Source: an uncultured Atopostipes sp.
GTDB taxonomy: Bacteria > Bacillota > Bacilli > Lactobacillales > Carnobacteriaceae_A
Assembly (NCBI GenBank): GCA_910588235.1
Contig: CAJUOQ010000012.1
Coordinates: forward strand, 1-54,227
DNA: 54,227 nucleotides
Direction: 5' to 3'
Shown in pieces: positions 41,455 to 50,231 of the stretch (position 1 is the first letter of the stretch; every line of letters begins with the position of its first letter). The position numbers and the translations under genes are program-made. The notes under the pieces are model-generated. The model searched no databases, was not told where the DNA came from, and saw only the letters and a list, made by a program, of their open reading frames with translations.

Positions 41455-42480
41455 ATGAAAACTTTTTATATGGGTATGAAAGACCAATTTTTAGTCATTG
41501 ATGAAACAAAAGAAGGTTATACATTTACAACATATTTAGAAGGAATGAAAGCGAACCGTTTAGCAATTGATCCACAAAATGAAAAGCGGATGTATGTAGC
41601 GACAGATAAAGGGCTGTGGCGGACGGAAGATGCTGGAGAAAAATGGACACAAGCGGACAAAGGAATAAAAAAATCAAATATCACTGCAGTGGCTATCCAT
41701 CCGAAAAGACGAGTCAACGGAAATAGTGTTGTCTATGTAGGAACAGAACCAAGTGCTCTTTACTATTCAGAAGATAATGGAAAAAGTTGGACAGAGTTTT
41801 CTGGGATACAAGAGTTGCCTTCGAAAAGTGAGTGGTCTTTTCCACCACGACCGGAGACGCACTACGTTCGCTGGATCACGCCAAATTATACAGATGAAAA
41901 CTATATTGCGGTTTCCATTGAAGCAGGCGCTGTTATCCATACAACGGACCATGGCAAAACTTGGAATGACCGGACAGCAGAAGGGCCCATCGATGTTCAT
42001 ACTTTGTTAAATCATCCCGATGTGCCCGCTCGTTTATACGCAGCAAATGGGGATGGTTCATCAAATCCTAAAAAAGCCTTTGCCGAGAGTGAAGATGGTG
42101 GCCAATCTTGGGAATACATGAGTGAAGGCTTGGAAGAGCATCCTTATTTATACAATATGATTTTACGTCCGAATAATCCTGAAAAGTTATTCGTTTCTGC
42201 TTCAAAAAGTGCAGCAAAAGCCCATCGCTCACCTAGATATTCGACTGTGTATCGAAAATATGGCGGCGAAGCTTGGGAAGAAACAGCGGAAGGTTTACCG
42301 CGAGAAGGTGCTTATACACATCATTTAGCGAATGATCCTAATGATGTGAATGGTTTTTACGCACTGAATAATTTTGGCATTTATTGGCTAGGTGTTGAAG
42401 AAACTACTTGGGAAAAAGTAGATCTTGCATGGCCGGAAGAGTATAAAGAAGAACGTCCCTATTTCTTCGTCGTAAAATAA
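41455..42480 (+). CDS. Asp-box (BNR) beta-propeller protein
   Basis: 341 aa with four clear Asp-box motifs of the S/T-x-D-x-G-x-x-W type: TEDAGEKW, SEDNGKSW, TTDHGKTW and SEDGGQSW, spaced about 50-65 residues apart. This is a sialidase-like propeller of the exo-alpha-sialidase/VPS10 type. There is no signal peptide, and the Arg triad and Tyr nucleophile of true sialidases cannot be identified, so it is probably not a sialidase. ATG 41455 follows AAGGGGGAT. The downstream gene is of the ketopantoate reductase family, 65 bp away. Confidence 0.75.
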   Translation: MKTFYMGMKDQFLVIDETKEGYTFTTYLEGMKANRLAIDPQNEKRMYVATDKGLWRTEDAGEKWTQADKGIKKSNITAVAIHPKRRVNGNSVVYVGTEPSALYYSEDNGKSWTEFSGIQELPSKSEWSFPPRPETHYVRWITPNYTDENYIAVSIEAGAVIHTTDHGKTWNDRTAEGPIDVHTLLNHPDVPARLYAANGDGSSNPKKAFAESEDGGQSWEYMSEGLEEHPYLYNMILRPNNPEKLFVSASKSAAKAHRSPRYSTVYRKYGGEAWEETAEGLPREGAYTHHLANDPNDVNGFYALNNFGIYWLGVEETTWEKVDLAWPEEYKEERPYFFVVK

Positions 42481-42545
42481 GTGTTGCTAAAAAAGAGTAA
42501 CGTTATAAAATAGGGCAAAATGTGTAAGTTGTAGGAGGAAAAAGC

Positions 42546-43478
42546 ATGAAAATAGCGATAGCTGGTTCAGGAGCTATAGGGTCTGGTTTTGGATATCTGT
42601 TAAAAAAGGGCGGCCATGAGGTAACTTTAATGGATTTTTGGGAGGATCATATACAAGCCGTCCAACAAAATGGACTGACAATTGCAGTCAATGGGCAGCA
42701 AGATAATATTGACATCCCGATGGATAAGCCTGAAAATATTCAAGAAAAATTTGACGTTGTTTTTATTTTTACAAAATCCATGTATTTACAAGGAATGCTC
42801 GAAGCGATTGAGCATACATTAGCGGGTAATACAAAAGTAGTTTGTTTATTAAATGGCTTGGGACATGAAAAAACGATTGCGGAATATATCCCTAAAGAAA
42901 ATATCATTATGGGGACTACCGTTTGGACCGCGAGTTTGGAAGCTCCCGGAAAAACAAGCTTGATGGGACAAGGTCCCGTGGAAGTCCAAGAAGTAGATCC
43001 CAAAGGAAAAGAAGCTGCTTTAACGCTTGTTCAAGTGTTAAGCGATTGTGGTTTAAATGGAATCTACAGTGCAGATGTTCATTTTACGACTTGGCGTAAA
43101 GCCTGTGTCAACGGCACTTTGAATACTTTAAGTGCTTTATTAGATGCTAATATTGAAGAATTACTGCAGAGTGATTATGTTCAGCACTTAATTCGAGAAA
43201 TTGTGGAAGAATTTTCTAGGGCAGCAAAAGCTAAAGGGATCGGCTTGGAAGTTGAAGAGATGATTACTTATTTGAATGAAGCTTCTAAAAAGGTAGGCAC
43301 GCATTATCCTTCAATGCATCAAGATATTATGAATAAACGCCCGACAGAAGTAGACTTTTTAACGGGAGAAGTAGCAAAAATTGGGGCAAAAAATGGTTTT
43401 AAAACACCAAAATCCCAAACATTAACCGAACTTATCCATGCAAAGGAAGATGTATTAGGAATTTCTCGTGAGCATTAG
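42546..43478 (+). CDS. Ketopantoate reductase family protein (PanE/ApbA)
   Basis: 310 aa. The N-terminal NADP Rossmann motif AGSGAIGSGFGYLL (about 5-18) and the VCLLNGLGHEKTIAEY segment match the family; the C-terminal helical domain carries KACVNGTLNTLSALLDA, with the catalytic Lys equivalent, and DIMNKRPTEVDFLTGEV. It reduces 2-dehydropantoate to pantoate if a true PanE. No other pantothenate gene is near, and the family includes reductases of other 2-keto acids. AGGAGG lies before the ATG. Confidence 0.82.
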   Translation: MKIAIAGSGAIGSGFGYLLKKGGHEVTLMDFWEDHIQAVQQNGLTIAVNGQQDNIDIPMDKPENIQEKFDVVFIFTKSMYLQGMLEAIEHTLAGNTKVVCLLNGLGHEKTIAEYIPKENIIMGTTVWTASLEAPGKTSLMGQGPVEVQEVDPKGKEAALTLVQVLSDCGLNGIYSADVHFTTWRKACVNGTLNTLSALLDANIEELLQSDYVQHLIREIVEEFSRAAKAKGIGLEVEEMITYLNEASKKVGTHYPSMHQDIMNKRPTEVDFLTGEVAKIGAKNGFKTPKSQTLTELIHAKEDVLGISREH

Positions 43479-43636
43479 AACAATACTTATGAAATTGAGG
43501 AGGATTCCTCCGACCTTTCACACCAAAAACAGCAGGCTTTATCGTGCGAAACTTGCAAGTCGCTTTGAGATGCGCGGATAACTACACTCGCTAGCGAACT
43601 ATCTCTAGCGATAGCAATGACCATTCCACTAAAAAA

Positions 43637-43662
43637 ACTCACTCCCGCAAACAGGAGTGAGT
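43637..43662 (-). terminator. Terminator of the flavin reductase operon
   Basis: ACTCACTCC (43637-43645) pairs perfectly with GGAGTGAGT (43654-43662), followed on the minus strand by seven Ts. It may also help end the convergent PanE-family transcript. Confidence 0.9.
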
Positions 43663-43683
43663 GTTTTAATAGGATATAAAATT

Positions 43684-44913
43684 TTAACTGTTTTCTGAAG
43701 CACCAGAAACAGCGTCGACAGTTTCCGGTTCAGTATTTTGTGAAGCGCTGGAAACATCATCGACATCATTTTCAGAAGCGCCGGAGACACCATCGACGTT
43801 TCCACCAACAAGTTCTTGACCTGTTTGTTGTAAGTACCAGTCAATCACAGGTTGTAAATCATGGACATATTCATTAATTCCGATATAGTTTCCTTCTTTG
43901 TCTTTGATTCCTTTGTAGTTATGCACCACAAATTTATCAGGACCATGTGTCGGAACATTAATACGGAAAGTATCCAGATCACCCGCACGAAGTTGTTGGA
44001 TGACCCATTGCACATTTTTGTAAGTAGCTGGTGGATGACATGCTGCAAGTGGGTTACCGACTTGACTTGGGTGACGGTCCGCTAGCATATCTTCTTTTTC
44101 TATATGATAGTTATAGTATAAAAATTGGTTATTACTATCTGCAAAAGTTAATTCCATTGGCATTGAATTTAAGAAATGATTAATTTGATCCACGGTTAGG
44201 ACACCACGGTCTAATTTGACATAAGTATCTCCTTCAACCGCATTTGTTTTTTCAGAAGCTTGTTCAACCCAATCCTCTGCATACATATCAATATCTTCAA
44301 TCGTAGTATCAATTGTGCCTGTTGCATCTAGGTCTTCAGGCGCTTTTTCTTTAATTTCTGGTTTTTCAAAGCCAGAAACGATCTCTACAAAGCGAACAAA
44401 TTTCTCTAAGATTTCTCCCAAGAATTTTACAGTTCCTTGATCTTTAATATTGTTATTGGCATCGAAAGCCTCTTTGACATTTCCAAGTAAAAATTCATTT
44501 CCAGGGAAAGCATAAGCGCCGACCCCAGGAGACTCTAAAATCTGACGGAGATGGAGCTGTGCTCTGGAAGTTCCTTGATTATAGTAAGAAGCCCCCATCA
44601 CCATGACAGGCTTATTGTCAAAAGGATGAATTTTGAAAGAAAGCCATTCAATCACACTTTTTAGAGCAGGAGAGACAGAACGATTATGCTCAGGAGTTGA
44701 AATAATGACCCCATCAGCCTCAGAAATTTCACGCTGTAATTTTTGAATAGGTGGGGTATTTGTTTGATCATCACTTTGGTTAAATAAAGGTACATCATCA
44801 ATTTCTAAAATTTTTATATCAAATAAATCACGGTATTGTTTTTCAACAAATTGTAGTAATAAACGGTTATAAGATTTTTCAGCATTTGAACCAACGATTC
44901 CTACTAATTTCAT
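43684..44913 (-). CDS. NADPH-dependent FMN reductase fused to a PAS domain with a flavinylation-like repeat tail
   Basis: 409 aa from ATG 44913 (AAGGAG 9 nt upstream; the frame is open from 44931). Residues 1-180 are an FMN_red flavodoxin-like reductase (GSNAEKSYNRLLLQF, STPEHNRSVSPALKSVIEW). An acidic linker is followed by a PAS_10-like domain (about 232-365; MELTFADSNNQFLYYN, CHPPATYKNVQWVI) as at the C-terminus of DUF438 proteins. The tail (366-409) has three repeats: DGVSGAS (374-380), DDVSSAS (385-391) and DAVSGAS (400-406). These resemble the Dxx(S/T)GA(T/S) sites to which ApbE attaches FMN; an apbE gene lies 0.8 kb upstream. Covalent flavin is inferred, not known. Cytoplasmic. Confidence 0.85.
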   Translation of the reverse strand: MKLVGIVGSNAEKSYNRLLLQFVEKQYRDLFDIKILEIDDVPLFNQSDDQTNTPPIQKLQREISEADGVIISTPEHNRSVSPALKSVIEWLSFKIHPFDNKPVMVMGASYYNQGTSRAQLHLRQILESPGVGAYAFPGNEFLLGNVKEAFDANNNIKDQGTVKFLGEILEKFVRFVEIVSGFEKPEIKEKAPEDLDATGTIDTTIEDIDMYAEDWVEQASEKTNAVEGDTYVKLDRGVLTVDQINHFLNSMPMELTFADSNNQFLYYNYHIEKEDMLADRHPSQVGNPLAACHPPATYKNVQWVIQQLRAGDLDTFRINVPTHGPDKFVVHNYKGIKDKEGNYIGINEYVHDLQPVIDWYLQQTGQELVGGNVDGVSGASENDVDDVSSASQNTEPETVDAVSGASENS

Positions 44914-44933
44914 ATTATTCGTCTCCTTCATTA

Positions 44934-45542
44934 TTATTGTTCATCCCAAGAGAAGTTTGCAGCAGCCTTTTTATTTTCGGCATGATCTGTTGTAATTTGG
45001 CTGATTAATTCAATAAACTCAATAAAATCAGCAAAAAGTCGATCTAATTCACTTGCTTCTTCTGGATAGACTAACTGACCATCCTCATCAAAAGCTTGTA
45101 ATGAGTGGCTGAGTAAAAAGTCCGCGCTTGGCATAATACGCGCTTTCAGCTCAGGAGCACTTAAAATCTGATGTAAATGAGCTTGAGCACGAGAAGTACC
45201 TAGTGTGCCATAAGCAGCGCCGACAATCATGACTGGTTTATCAACAAAAGGATAAATATCGTAAGAAAGCCAAGCCAAAGCATTTGATAAAACAGCAGGA
45301 ACAGAATGATCATATTCAGGTGTTGAAATAATCACACCATCTGCGTCTTCGATTTTGTCAGCGATTTCTTGTACTTGCGGATGTACCTCATAATTTTCAG
45401 GTTTATTAAATAAAGGCAAACCTTTTATCTCTACAAGTTCGATAGTAGCTGTTTCACCGTAATGCTGAGCCATATACTGCAGCAATTGACGGTTTGTTGA
45501 ATGATCAGAATTTGTTCCGACTAATCCAATAAGTTTTTTCAT
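44934..45542 (-). CDS. NADPH-dependent FMN reductase family protein
   Basis: 202 aa from ATG 45542 (GAGAGG 10 nt upstream; the frame is open to 45560). Flavodoxin-like FMN_red fold: VGTNSDHSTNRQLLQYM binds the FMN phosphate, and STPEYDHSVPAVLSNALAWLS is the isoalloxazine-side motif. It is closely similar to the reductase half of the next gene over its whole length but lacks the PAS domain and tail, so the pair looks like a duplication with fusion. The next gene starts 20 bp after its stop. It is the promoter-proximal gene of the FNR-box unit. It could pass electrons from NAD(P)H to the fused partner. Confidence 0.87.
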   Translation of the reverse strand: MKKLIGLVGTNSDHSTNRQLLQYMAQHYGETATIELVEIKGLPLFNKPENYEVHPQVQEIADKIEDADGVIISTPEYDHSVPAVLSNALAWLSYDIYPFVDKPVMIVGAAYGTLGTSRAQAHLHQILSAPELKARIMPSADFLLSHSLQAFDEDGQLVYPEEASELDRLFADFIEFIELISQITTDHAENKKAAANFSWDEQ

Positions 45543-45626
45543 TTTTTCATATCCTCTCAATATTTGAATGGTATTTTTTTCACAAGTCTAGTTAAATAAA
45601 AAGAATCTATTTTACTTGCAGTTTAA

Positions 45627-45676
45627 ATATTACAATGAATCTTCTCGCTAAAACTTGATCTGGATCAAGTTTTAGC
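45627..45676 (-). promoter_or_regulatory. FNR/CRP-type palindrome at -41.5 of the flavin reductase promoter
   Basis: A perfect inverted repeat, 45647-45660 with 45663-45676, contains TTGATCTGGATCAA (45655-45668), an exact fit to the FNR consensus TTGAT-N4-ATCAA. A minus-strand -10, TAATAT, occupies plus 45632-45627. Taking its first base as -12, the palindrome centre (between 45661 and 45662) falls at -41.5, the class II activator position. The missing minus-strand T-run argues against a terminator. Confidence 0.75.
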
Positions 45677-45705
45677 TTTTATCTTGAGTACGTGTATCAC
45701 AGTGT

Positions 45706-46647
45706 TTAATCAACAATAAGCGTTTTGACTCCCTCTGAATAGGCCACTTGACCGCTATTCGAGATCACCACTCCGTCAATCCCTTCTAATTGATTGAGTA
45801 TGTTTATAATCTTTTCAGTAGGAAAACCAAATAATCGTGTCGTCCAAATTTCACCATCTATGGACAAATCAGAAATGATCGTCAAACTTGCAATTTTCGT
45901 TTCAATCGGATAGCCCGTTTGGGAATCAAAAATATGATGAAAAGTTTGTCCGTTTTTTTCTAAATGACGTTCATAAATGCCTGAAGTAACGACTGATTTA
46001 TTTTGAAGTTTTAAAACAATTTGTGTGTTTCCGCGAGAGTGCACAGGATTTTGAATGCCAATCCGCCACTGTTGGTCAGCTCTTTTTAAGGCAGGCCCGA
46101 AACACACTAAGTTTCCACCTAAATTAATCAGAGCGGATGTTGCCTCAACGCTTCTTAAATAATCAATTAATCGATCCGCAATATATCCTTTGGCAAGGGA
46201 ACCTAAATCAATAGCCATCCCTTTTTGCGTCAAGAAGACAGACTGTTTGGCATCGTCCAAAAGAATCTCATGGGGGTTGATACGATTTAATAAGTTTTGA
46301 ACTTCATCCTCCGAAGGGACGCGGGCATCATCAAAGCCAATCCGCCAAGTTTGTACCAGCGGGCCAATCGCAATATTTAAATGACTATCTTGAGCGACAC
46401 TGTGGAATTTTCCGATTTTAGTGAGCTCGTAGAGTTCAGGATGGACAGTGATCGGTTGAATACCAGCATTATTGTTGATTTCGCTCAGTTCTGAACGAAC
46501 ATCATTTGCGCTAAAACGCTGTTCATATACCTGAAGTTGAAGAATCATTTCGTTGATAATTTTTTCGGGCGTTGGATGTGTAACCGATAACGTGATTGTG
46601 GTACCCATCATATGAACTGTTTTATTTCTTTCCTTTAACCAACCCAT
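45706..46647 (-). CDS. apbE: Cytoplasmic FAD:protein FMN transferase (ApbE family)
   Basis: 313 aa. It transfers FMN from FAD to a Thr/Ser of target proteins using Mg2+. Seen: LNIAIGPLVQTWRIGF, LGSLAKGYIADRLIDYL, INLGGNLVCFG, and the signature HHIFDSQTGYPIE (about 230-242), then DLSIDGEIWTTRLFGF in the metal-site region. It starts MGWLKERNK with no signal peptide or lipobox, unlike the exported ApbE proteins that serve extracellular flavinylated proteins, so its targets must be cytosolic. The best local candidate is the tailed reductase two genes downstream. It has its own promoter. Confidence 0.92.
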   Translation of the reverse strand: MGWLKERNKTVHMMGTTITLSVTHPTPEKIINEMILQLQVYEQRFSANDVRSELSEINNNAGIQPITVHPELYELTKIGKFHSVAQDSHLNIAIGPLVQTWRIGFDDARVPSEDEVQNLLNRINPHEILLDDAKQSVFLTQKGMAIDLGSLAKGYIADRLIDYLRSVEATSALINLGGNLVCFGPALKRADQQWRIGIQNPVHSRGNTQIVLKLQNKSVVTSGIYERHLEKNGQTFHHIFDSQTGYPIETKIASLTIISDLSIDGEIWTTRLFGFPTEKIINILNQLEGIDGVVISNSGQVAYSEGVKTLIVD

Positions 46648-46706
46648 AATTTTTTAAGCCTCTTCTCAAATCCTCTTTGTTCAATATTTTTCAAATGACA
46701 TGTGCT

Positions 46707-46735
46707 ATTTTACACAAATGGAACTAAAATGTAAA
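46707..46735 (-). promoter_or_regulatory. apbE promoter
   Basis: On the minus strand TTTACA (plus 46730-46735), a 17-bp spacer and TAAAAT (plus 46707-46712), about 60 bp before the apbE start. Confidence 0.65.
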
Positions 46736-46781
46736 GGTTATTTAAAAATAAACATGAAAGAACCCGATTGATGTCGAAAAA

Positions 46782-46790
46782 TGATATAAT
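46782..46790 (+). promoter_or_regulatory. Extended -10 promoter of the LACC1-family gene
   Basis: TGATATAAT (46782-46790) is a perfect TG-extended -10 about 23 bp before ATG 46813, which rules out the longer frame from 46768. Confidence 0.65.
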
Positions 46791-46812
46791 TATCCGCGAA
46801 GGAGGGGTTAAA

Positions 46813-47538
46813 ATGCATTCTCAGCTATTAAGAGATCATGGTTTAGTTAATTTAATTGGTGGGAGCGATTATAATTTTCGATTGGCGACCACTGCTGAAG
46901 CATCATTTAAACAAGATATCAATCGTTTATTAACCCAAGCAGAGGTGGAACCAAAAGAATTATATACCGCTAAACAAATTCACAGCACGAACATTGCTTA
47001 TTGTGACGGAAAAAATGGTGCATCATTTATAGACGGCCGTCACTTTGAAGATACAGATGGGTTAATAACAGATCAAGCGGGCGTGGCTTTGTTGATTAAA
47101 TTTGCGGACTGTACGCCTATTGTTTTATTCGATCCTATAAAAAGGGTTCAAGCTAGTGTTCATTCAGGCTGGCGTGGAACAGCAAATAATATTTCACAGA
47201 TAGCTATTGAAAAGATGATTCAAACATTCGGCTCGAAAAAAGAAGATATACTGGCCTATGTAGGACCTTCTATTGATCAACAAAATTATGAAGTGGGGCC
47301 AGAAGTTCATGCAGCCTTTTCTAAACACTTTGATCGTGAATTATACTTTGAACAAGTAGGAGAAAAATACTTGCTCGATCTATCACTTGCGAATTATCAA
47401 GGACTGATTAATATAGGTCTTCCTGTGCATAATATTGAAGTAGCTACAGCTTCTACTTACACGAGTAACCAACTCCATTCTGCCCGCAAAGAAGGAGAGA
47501 ATTATGGACTGAATGCGATTGTAACCGCGATATTTTAA
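46813..47538 (+). CDS. LACC1/YfiH (YlmD) family purine nucleoside phosphorylase
   Basis: 241 aa of the family once called polyphenol oxidase or laccase and now known to act on purine nucleosides; some members (PgeF) edit peptidoglycan precursors. The zinc-site residues lie in KQIHSTNI, FADCTPIVLFD and SVHSGWRGTANNI (Cys and His ligands), with the GPSIDQQNYEV and YTSNQLHSARKEGENYGLNA motifs after them. ATG 46813 follows GAAGGAGGGG. In B. subtilis ylmD lies by the division cluster. Here it sits before ddl-murF, which would suit a cell-wall editing role, but that is inference. Confidence 0.87.
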   Translation: MHSQLLRDHGLVNLIGGSDYNFRLATTAEASFKQDINRLLTQAEVEPKELYTAKQIHSTNIAYCDGKNGASFIDGRHFEDTDGLITDQAGVALLIKFADCTPIVLFDPIKRVQASVHSGWRGTANNISQIAIEKMIQTFGSKKEDILAYVGPSIDQQNYEVGPEVHAAFSKHFDRELYFEQVGEKYLLDLSLANYQGLINIGLPVHNIEVATASTYTSNQLHSARKEGENYGLNAIVTAIF

Positions 47539-47682
47539 TCGGCAGAAGAGCCTAAACAGGTGAGTAAAATGATACAACAGGAGGTCAAGGATAGAGTACG
47601 TATCTTATAAAAGTGTACTAACTGATTATTTCTAGAAACATTTCTGCTTTTTCTCTTGTTAGTATTTTATTTTGAAAAAATG

Positions 47683-47691
47683 TGATAAAAT
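47683..47691 (+). promoter_or_regulatory. Extended -10 promoter of ddl
   Basis: TGATAAAAT (47683-47691), about 50 bp before ddl. Confidence 0.5.
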
Positions 47692-47742
47692 AAAAGCTAC
47701 GAAAAATACTACTCGAGATCAAACTCAAAGAAGGAGAATACA

Positions 47743-48792
47743 ATGAAGATCTATTTAATTTATGGTGGAAAAAGTGCTGAACACGATATTTCAATTATTT
47801 CTGCTTACCATATTTTACAAGAAGTCTATTATGAATATTACCAAGTAATCCCTGTTTACATCACGACAGAAGGGAACTGGTTAAAAGGAGATTTAATTGA
47901 TTCTAAAGAAGAGGTACCAACGCTTACAGAATTAAGAAATGTTAAACATCATCCGTTTGATTTTTCAGAATTGAAAGAAGAAGAGAGTGTTGTGTTCCCT
48001 GTGCTGCATGGACCCAATGGAGAAGATGGGACGGTCCAAGGGTTGTTTGAAACATTAGATGTTCCTTATGTAGGAGCAGGCGTATTAGCGAGTGCCGCAG
48101 GAATGGACAAAATTATTAGTAAGGTTTTATTCCAAGACGCTGGTATTCCAATCGTTCCTTATGAAACAGTCACACCTAATGAATGGGAAACAAGACCTGA
48201 GGAAGTGATTGAAAAAATAGTTGATCATTTACCTTATCCGATGTATGTAAAACCAGCGAATCTCGGCTCTAGTGTTGGGATCTCTGAGGTCAATGATGTT
48301 GAAGAACTAAAAGCAGGAATCGAATTGGCTTTTGAATATGACCATCGCGTGCTGATTGAAGAAGGAATTCGTGCGACAGAGGTCGAAGTCGCTGTATTAG
48401 GAAATGAAGATGTACATACTTCTGTTGTCGGTGCTTTAGTGAAGGAAGAGCAGTTCTATGATTATGAATCTAAATATTTAGACAATGAAGTAACCCTGCA
48501 AATTCCAGCAAATTTACCCAAAGAAATTTCGAATACATTACGCGAATATGCGACAAAAGCTTTTATTGCTATTGATGGCAGTGGCTTAGCTCGTGTCGAC
48601 TTTTTCGTGACGGAAGATGAAGAATTATATATCAATGAAATTAATACTTTCCCTGGCTTCACACCAATTAGTATGTATCCAAAACTATGGGAAGAGACCG
48701 GACTTTCTTATGGTGACGTGATTGAAGAATTGGTTCAATTAGCAGTCGCTAGACATGAAGTTCGCGAAAAACGATATGGGAAACAAAGATAA
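47743..48792 (+). CDS. ddl: D-alanine--D-alanine ligase
   Basis: 349 aa of the ATP-grasp fold. VFPVLHGPNGEDGTVQGL, YVKPANLGSSVGIS and EINTFPGFTPISMYP are the family blocks. The specificity loop reads FYDYESKYLD with Tyr where Leuconostoc and vancomycin-resistant lactobacilli have Phe, so it should make D-Ala-D-Ala rather than D-Ala-D-lactate. The ATG follows AGAAGGAGA. murF comes 38 bp after its stop, and together they complete the UDP-MurNAc-pentapeptide. Confidence 0.95.
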   Translation: MKIYLIYGGKSAEHDISIISAYHILQEVYYEYYQVIPVYITTEGNWLKGDLIDSKEEVPTLTELRNVKHHPFDFSELKEEESVVFPVLHGPNGEDGTVQGLFETLDVPYVGAGVLASAAGMDKIISKVLFQDAGIPIVPYETVTPNEWETRPEEVIEKIVDHLPYPMYVKPANLGSSVGISEVNDVEELKAGIELAFEYDHRVLIEEGIRATEVEVAVLGNEDVHTSVVGALVKEEQFYDYESKYLDNEVTLQIPANLPKEISNTLREYATKAFIAIDGSGLARVDFFVTEDEELYINEINTFPGFTPISMYPKLWEETGLSYGDVIEELVQLAVARHEVREKRYGKQR

Positions 48793-48830
48793 AAATTCAG
48801 TTCTAAAAATAAGAAAATTGAGGCGATTAA

Positions 48831-50231
48831 ATGATCAGTTGGAAATTAACAGATATTGCACATGCGGTGGGCGGTGAATTAATTAATCCGCCCCAAGAAG
48901 AATTATATGTAACAAGCATGAACACAGACTCAAGAGAAGTAGCCGTAGGGGCTATCTTTGCGCCGATTATAGCGGAACGTAATGGGCATGATTTTGTAGA
49001 TGATGCGGTTGCTGCTGGAGCAGTGGCTTCCTTTTGGAGTGACGATCTAAAACAAGCACCCGATGATCTTCCACTCATTTTAGTGGAGGATACAGAAAAA
49101 GCGTTGCATCAATTTGGGAAATGGCATCTAAACAAAGTGAATCCAAAAGTAGTCGGCATTACGGGCAGTAATGGAAAAACGACAACAAAAGATATGGCAG
49201 ATGCTGTTTTGAGCACAAAATATATGACACATAAAACACCAGGCAATGAAAACAATCAATTAGGTGTTCCAAGAACTTTATTGTCGATGCCTCCAACAAC
49301 AGAGATTTTAATCCTTGAAATGGGGATGAGTGCTCCCAATGAAATCTCTGTTTTGTCAGAAATAGCAGAGCCGGACGTCGCTGTTATTACGATGATCGGT
49401 GAGTCGCACATCCAAGCTTTTGGTTCGCGTGAAAATATAGCCAAAGAAAAATTAGATATTTTAACGGGCTTAAAAGAAGATGGTTTATTCATTCACCCTG
49501 AAGACGAAGAATTGATTACGAAGCACTTTGATCACTCTCTTCGTAATAAGACAGTCGGAAAAGACGACAAAGCGGACATTTTTGCGTATGATATAGTAGG
49601 AGATGCTAAAAAGACAACGTTCAAGGTGCGTGATAAAAATAAAGAGATAGAAAATGCAGAAACGGTGACTATACCTGTACCCGGAAAGTATAACGTTCAA
49701 AATGCATTAATTGCTCTCTTAGTGGGCTTGGAATTTGGGGTAACATTGGCAGAAGCCAAAGCTGGACTAGAAAAGATGACACTGACTAAAAACCGTTTAG
49801 AATGGATTGAAGGTAAAAATAATATCCAACTTTTAAATGATGCTTACAACGCAAGTCCGACTTCTATGAAAGCCGCATTAGATTATTTCGCGGGGATTGA
49901 CGTGGACGGCGATAAGCTGGTTGTTTTAGGAGATATTTTAGAGTTAGGTGAAGCGTCTAAAGAACTCCACGAAAATCTAGCTGAGGCGATTGACATTGAT
50001 CAATATAAAGCCATTTATCTATATGGAGAAGAAATGAAAGCTCTCTATGATAAGATTTCCGAAGACAATAAATCTGAAAAAGTTCAATATTTTTCAGGTT
50101 CGAAAGACGCTTTAATTGCAGCGATTGAAAAAAATGCAGCAGCTGGCGATTCCATCTTATTTAAATCCAGCAATGGAACAGATTTAATTGCAGTAGTTGA
50201 TGCATTACGAGCAGAAAAAACAGACGAATAA
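48831..50231 (+). CDS. murF: UDP-N-acetylmuramoyl-tripeptide--D-Ala-D-Ala ligase
   Basis: 466 aa. Adds D-Ala-D-Ala to UDP-MurNAc-tripeptide in the cytoplasm. The Mur ligase P-loop is GSNGKTTTKDM (112-122); then come the central ATPase domain with EMGMSAPNEI and the C-terminal domain with LLNDAYNASPTSMKAALDYF, the MurF-specific segment. It follows ddl. The start is ATG 48831 after TTGAGGCGATTAA. Confidence 0.95.
   Translation: MISWKLTDIAHAVGGELINPPQEELYVTSMNTDSREVAVGAIFAPIIAERNGHDFVDDAVAAGAVASFWSDDLKQAPDDLPLILVEDTEKALHQFGKWHLNKVNPKVVGITGSNGKTTTKDMADAVLSTKYMTHKTPGNENNQLGVPRTLLSMPPTTEILILEMGMSAPNEISVLSEIAEPDVAVITMIGESHIQAFGSRENIAKEKLDILTGLKEDGLFIHPEDEELITKHFDHSLRNKTVGKDDKADIFAYDIVGDAKKTTFKVRDKNKEIENAETVTIPVPGKYNVQNALIALLVGLEFGVTLAEAKAGLEKMTLTKNRLEWIEGKNNIQLLNDAYNASPTSMKAALDYFAGIDVDGDKLVVLGDILELGEASKELHENLAEAIDIDQYKAIYLYGEEMKALYDKISEDNKSEKVQYFSGSKDALIAAIEKNAAAGDSILFKSSNGTDLIAVVDALRAEKTDE

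Noticed and set aside
43498..43620. Palindrome GGAGGATTCCTCC and repeated TCGCTAG-like sequences after the PanE-family gene
   Set aside because: Short, no T-run, no consistent period, and no link to a known element; left unannotated.
45647..45676. Palindrome read as an apbE terminator
   Set aside because: On the minus strand no T-run follows the stem, and the exact FNR consensus with -41.5 spacing gives a better explanation.
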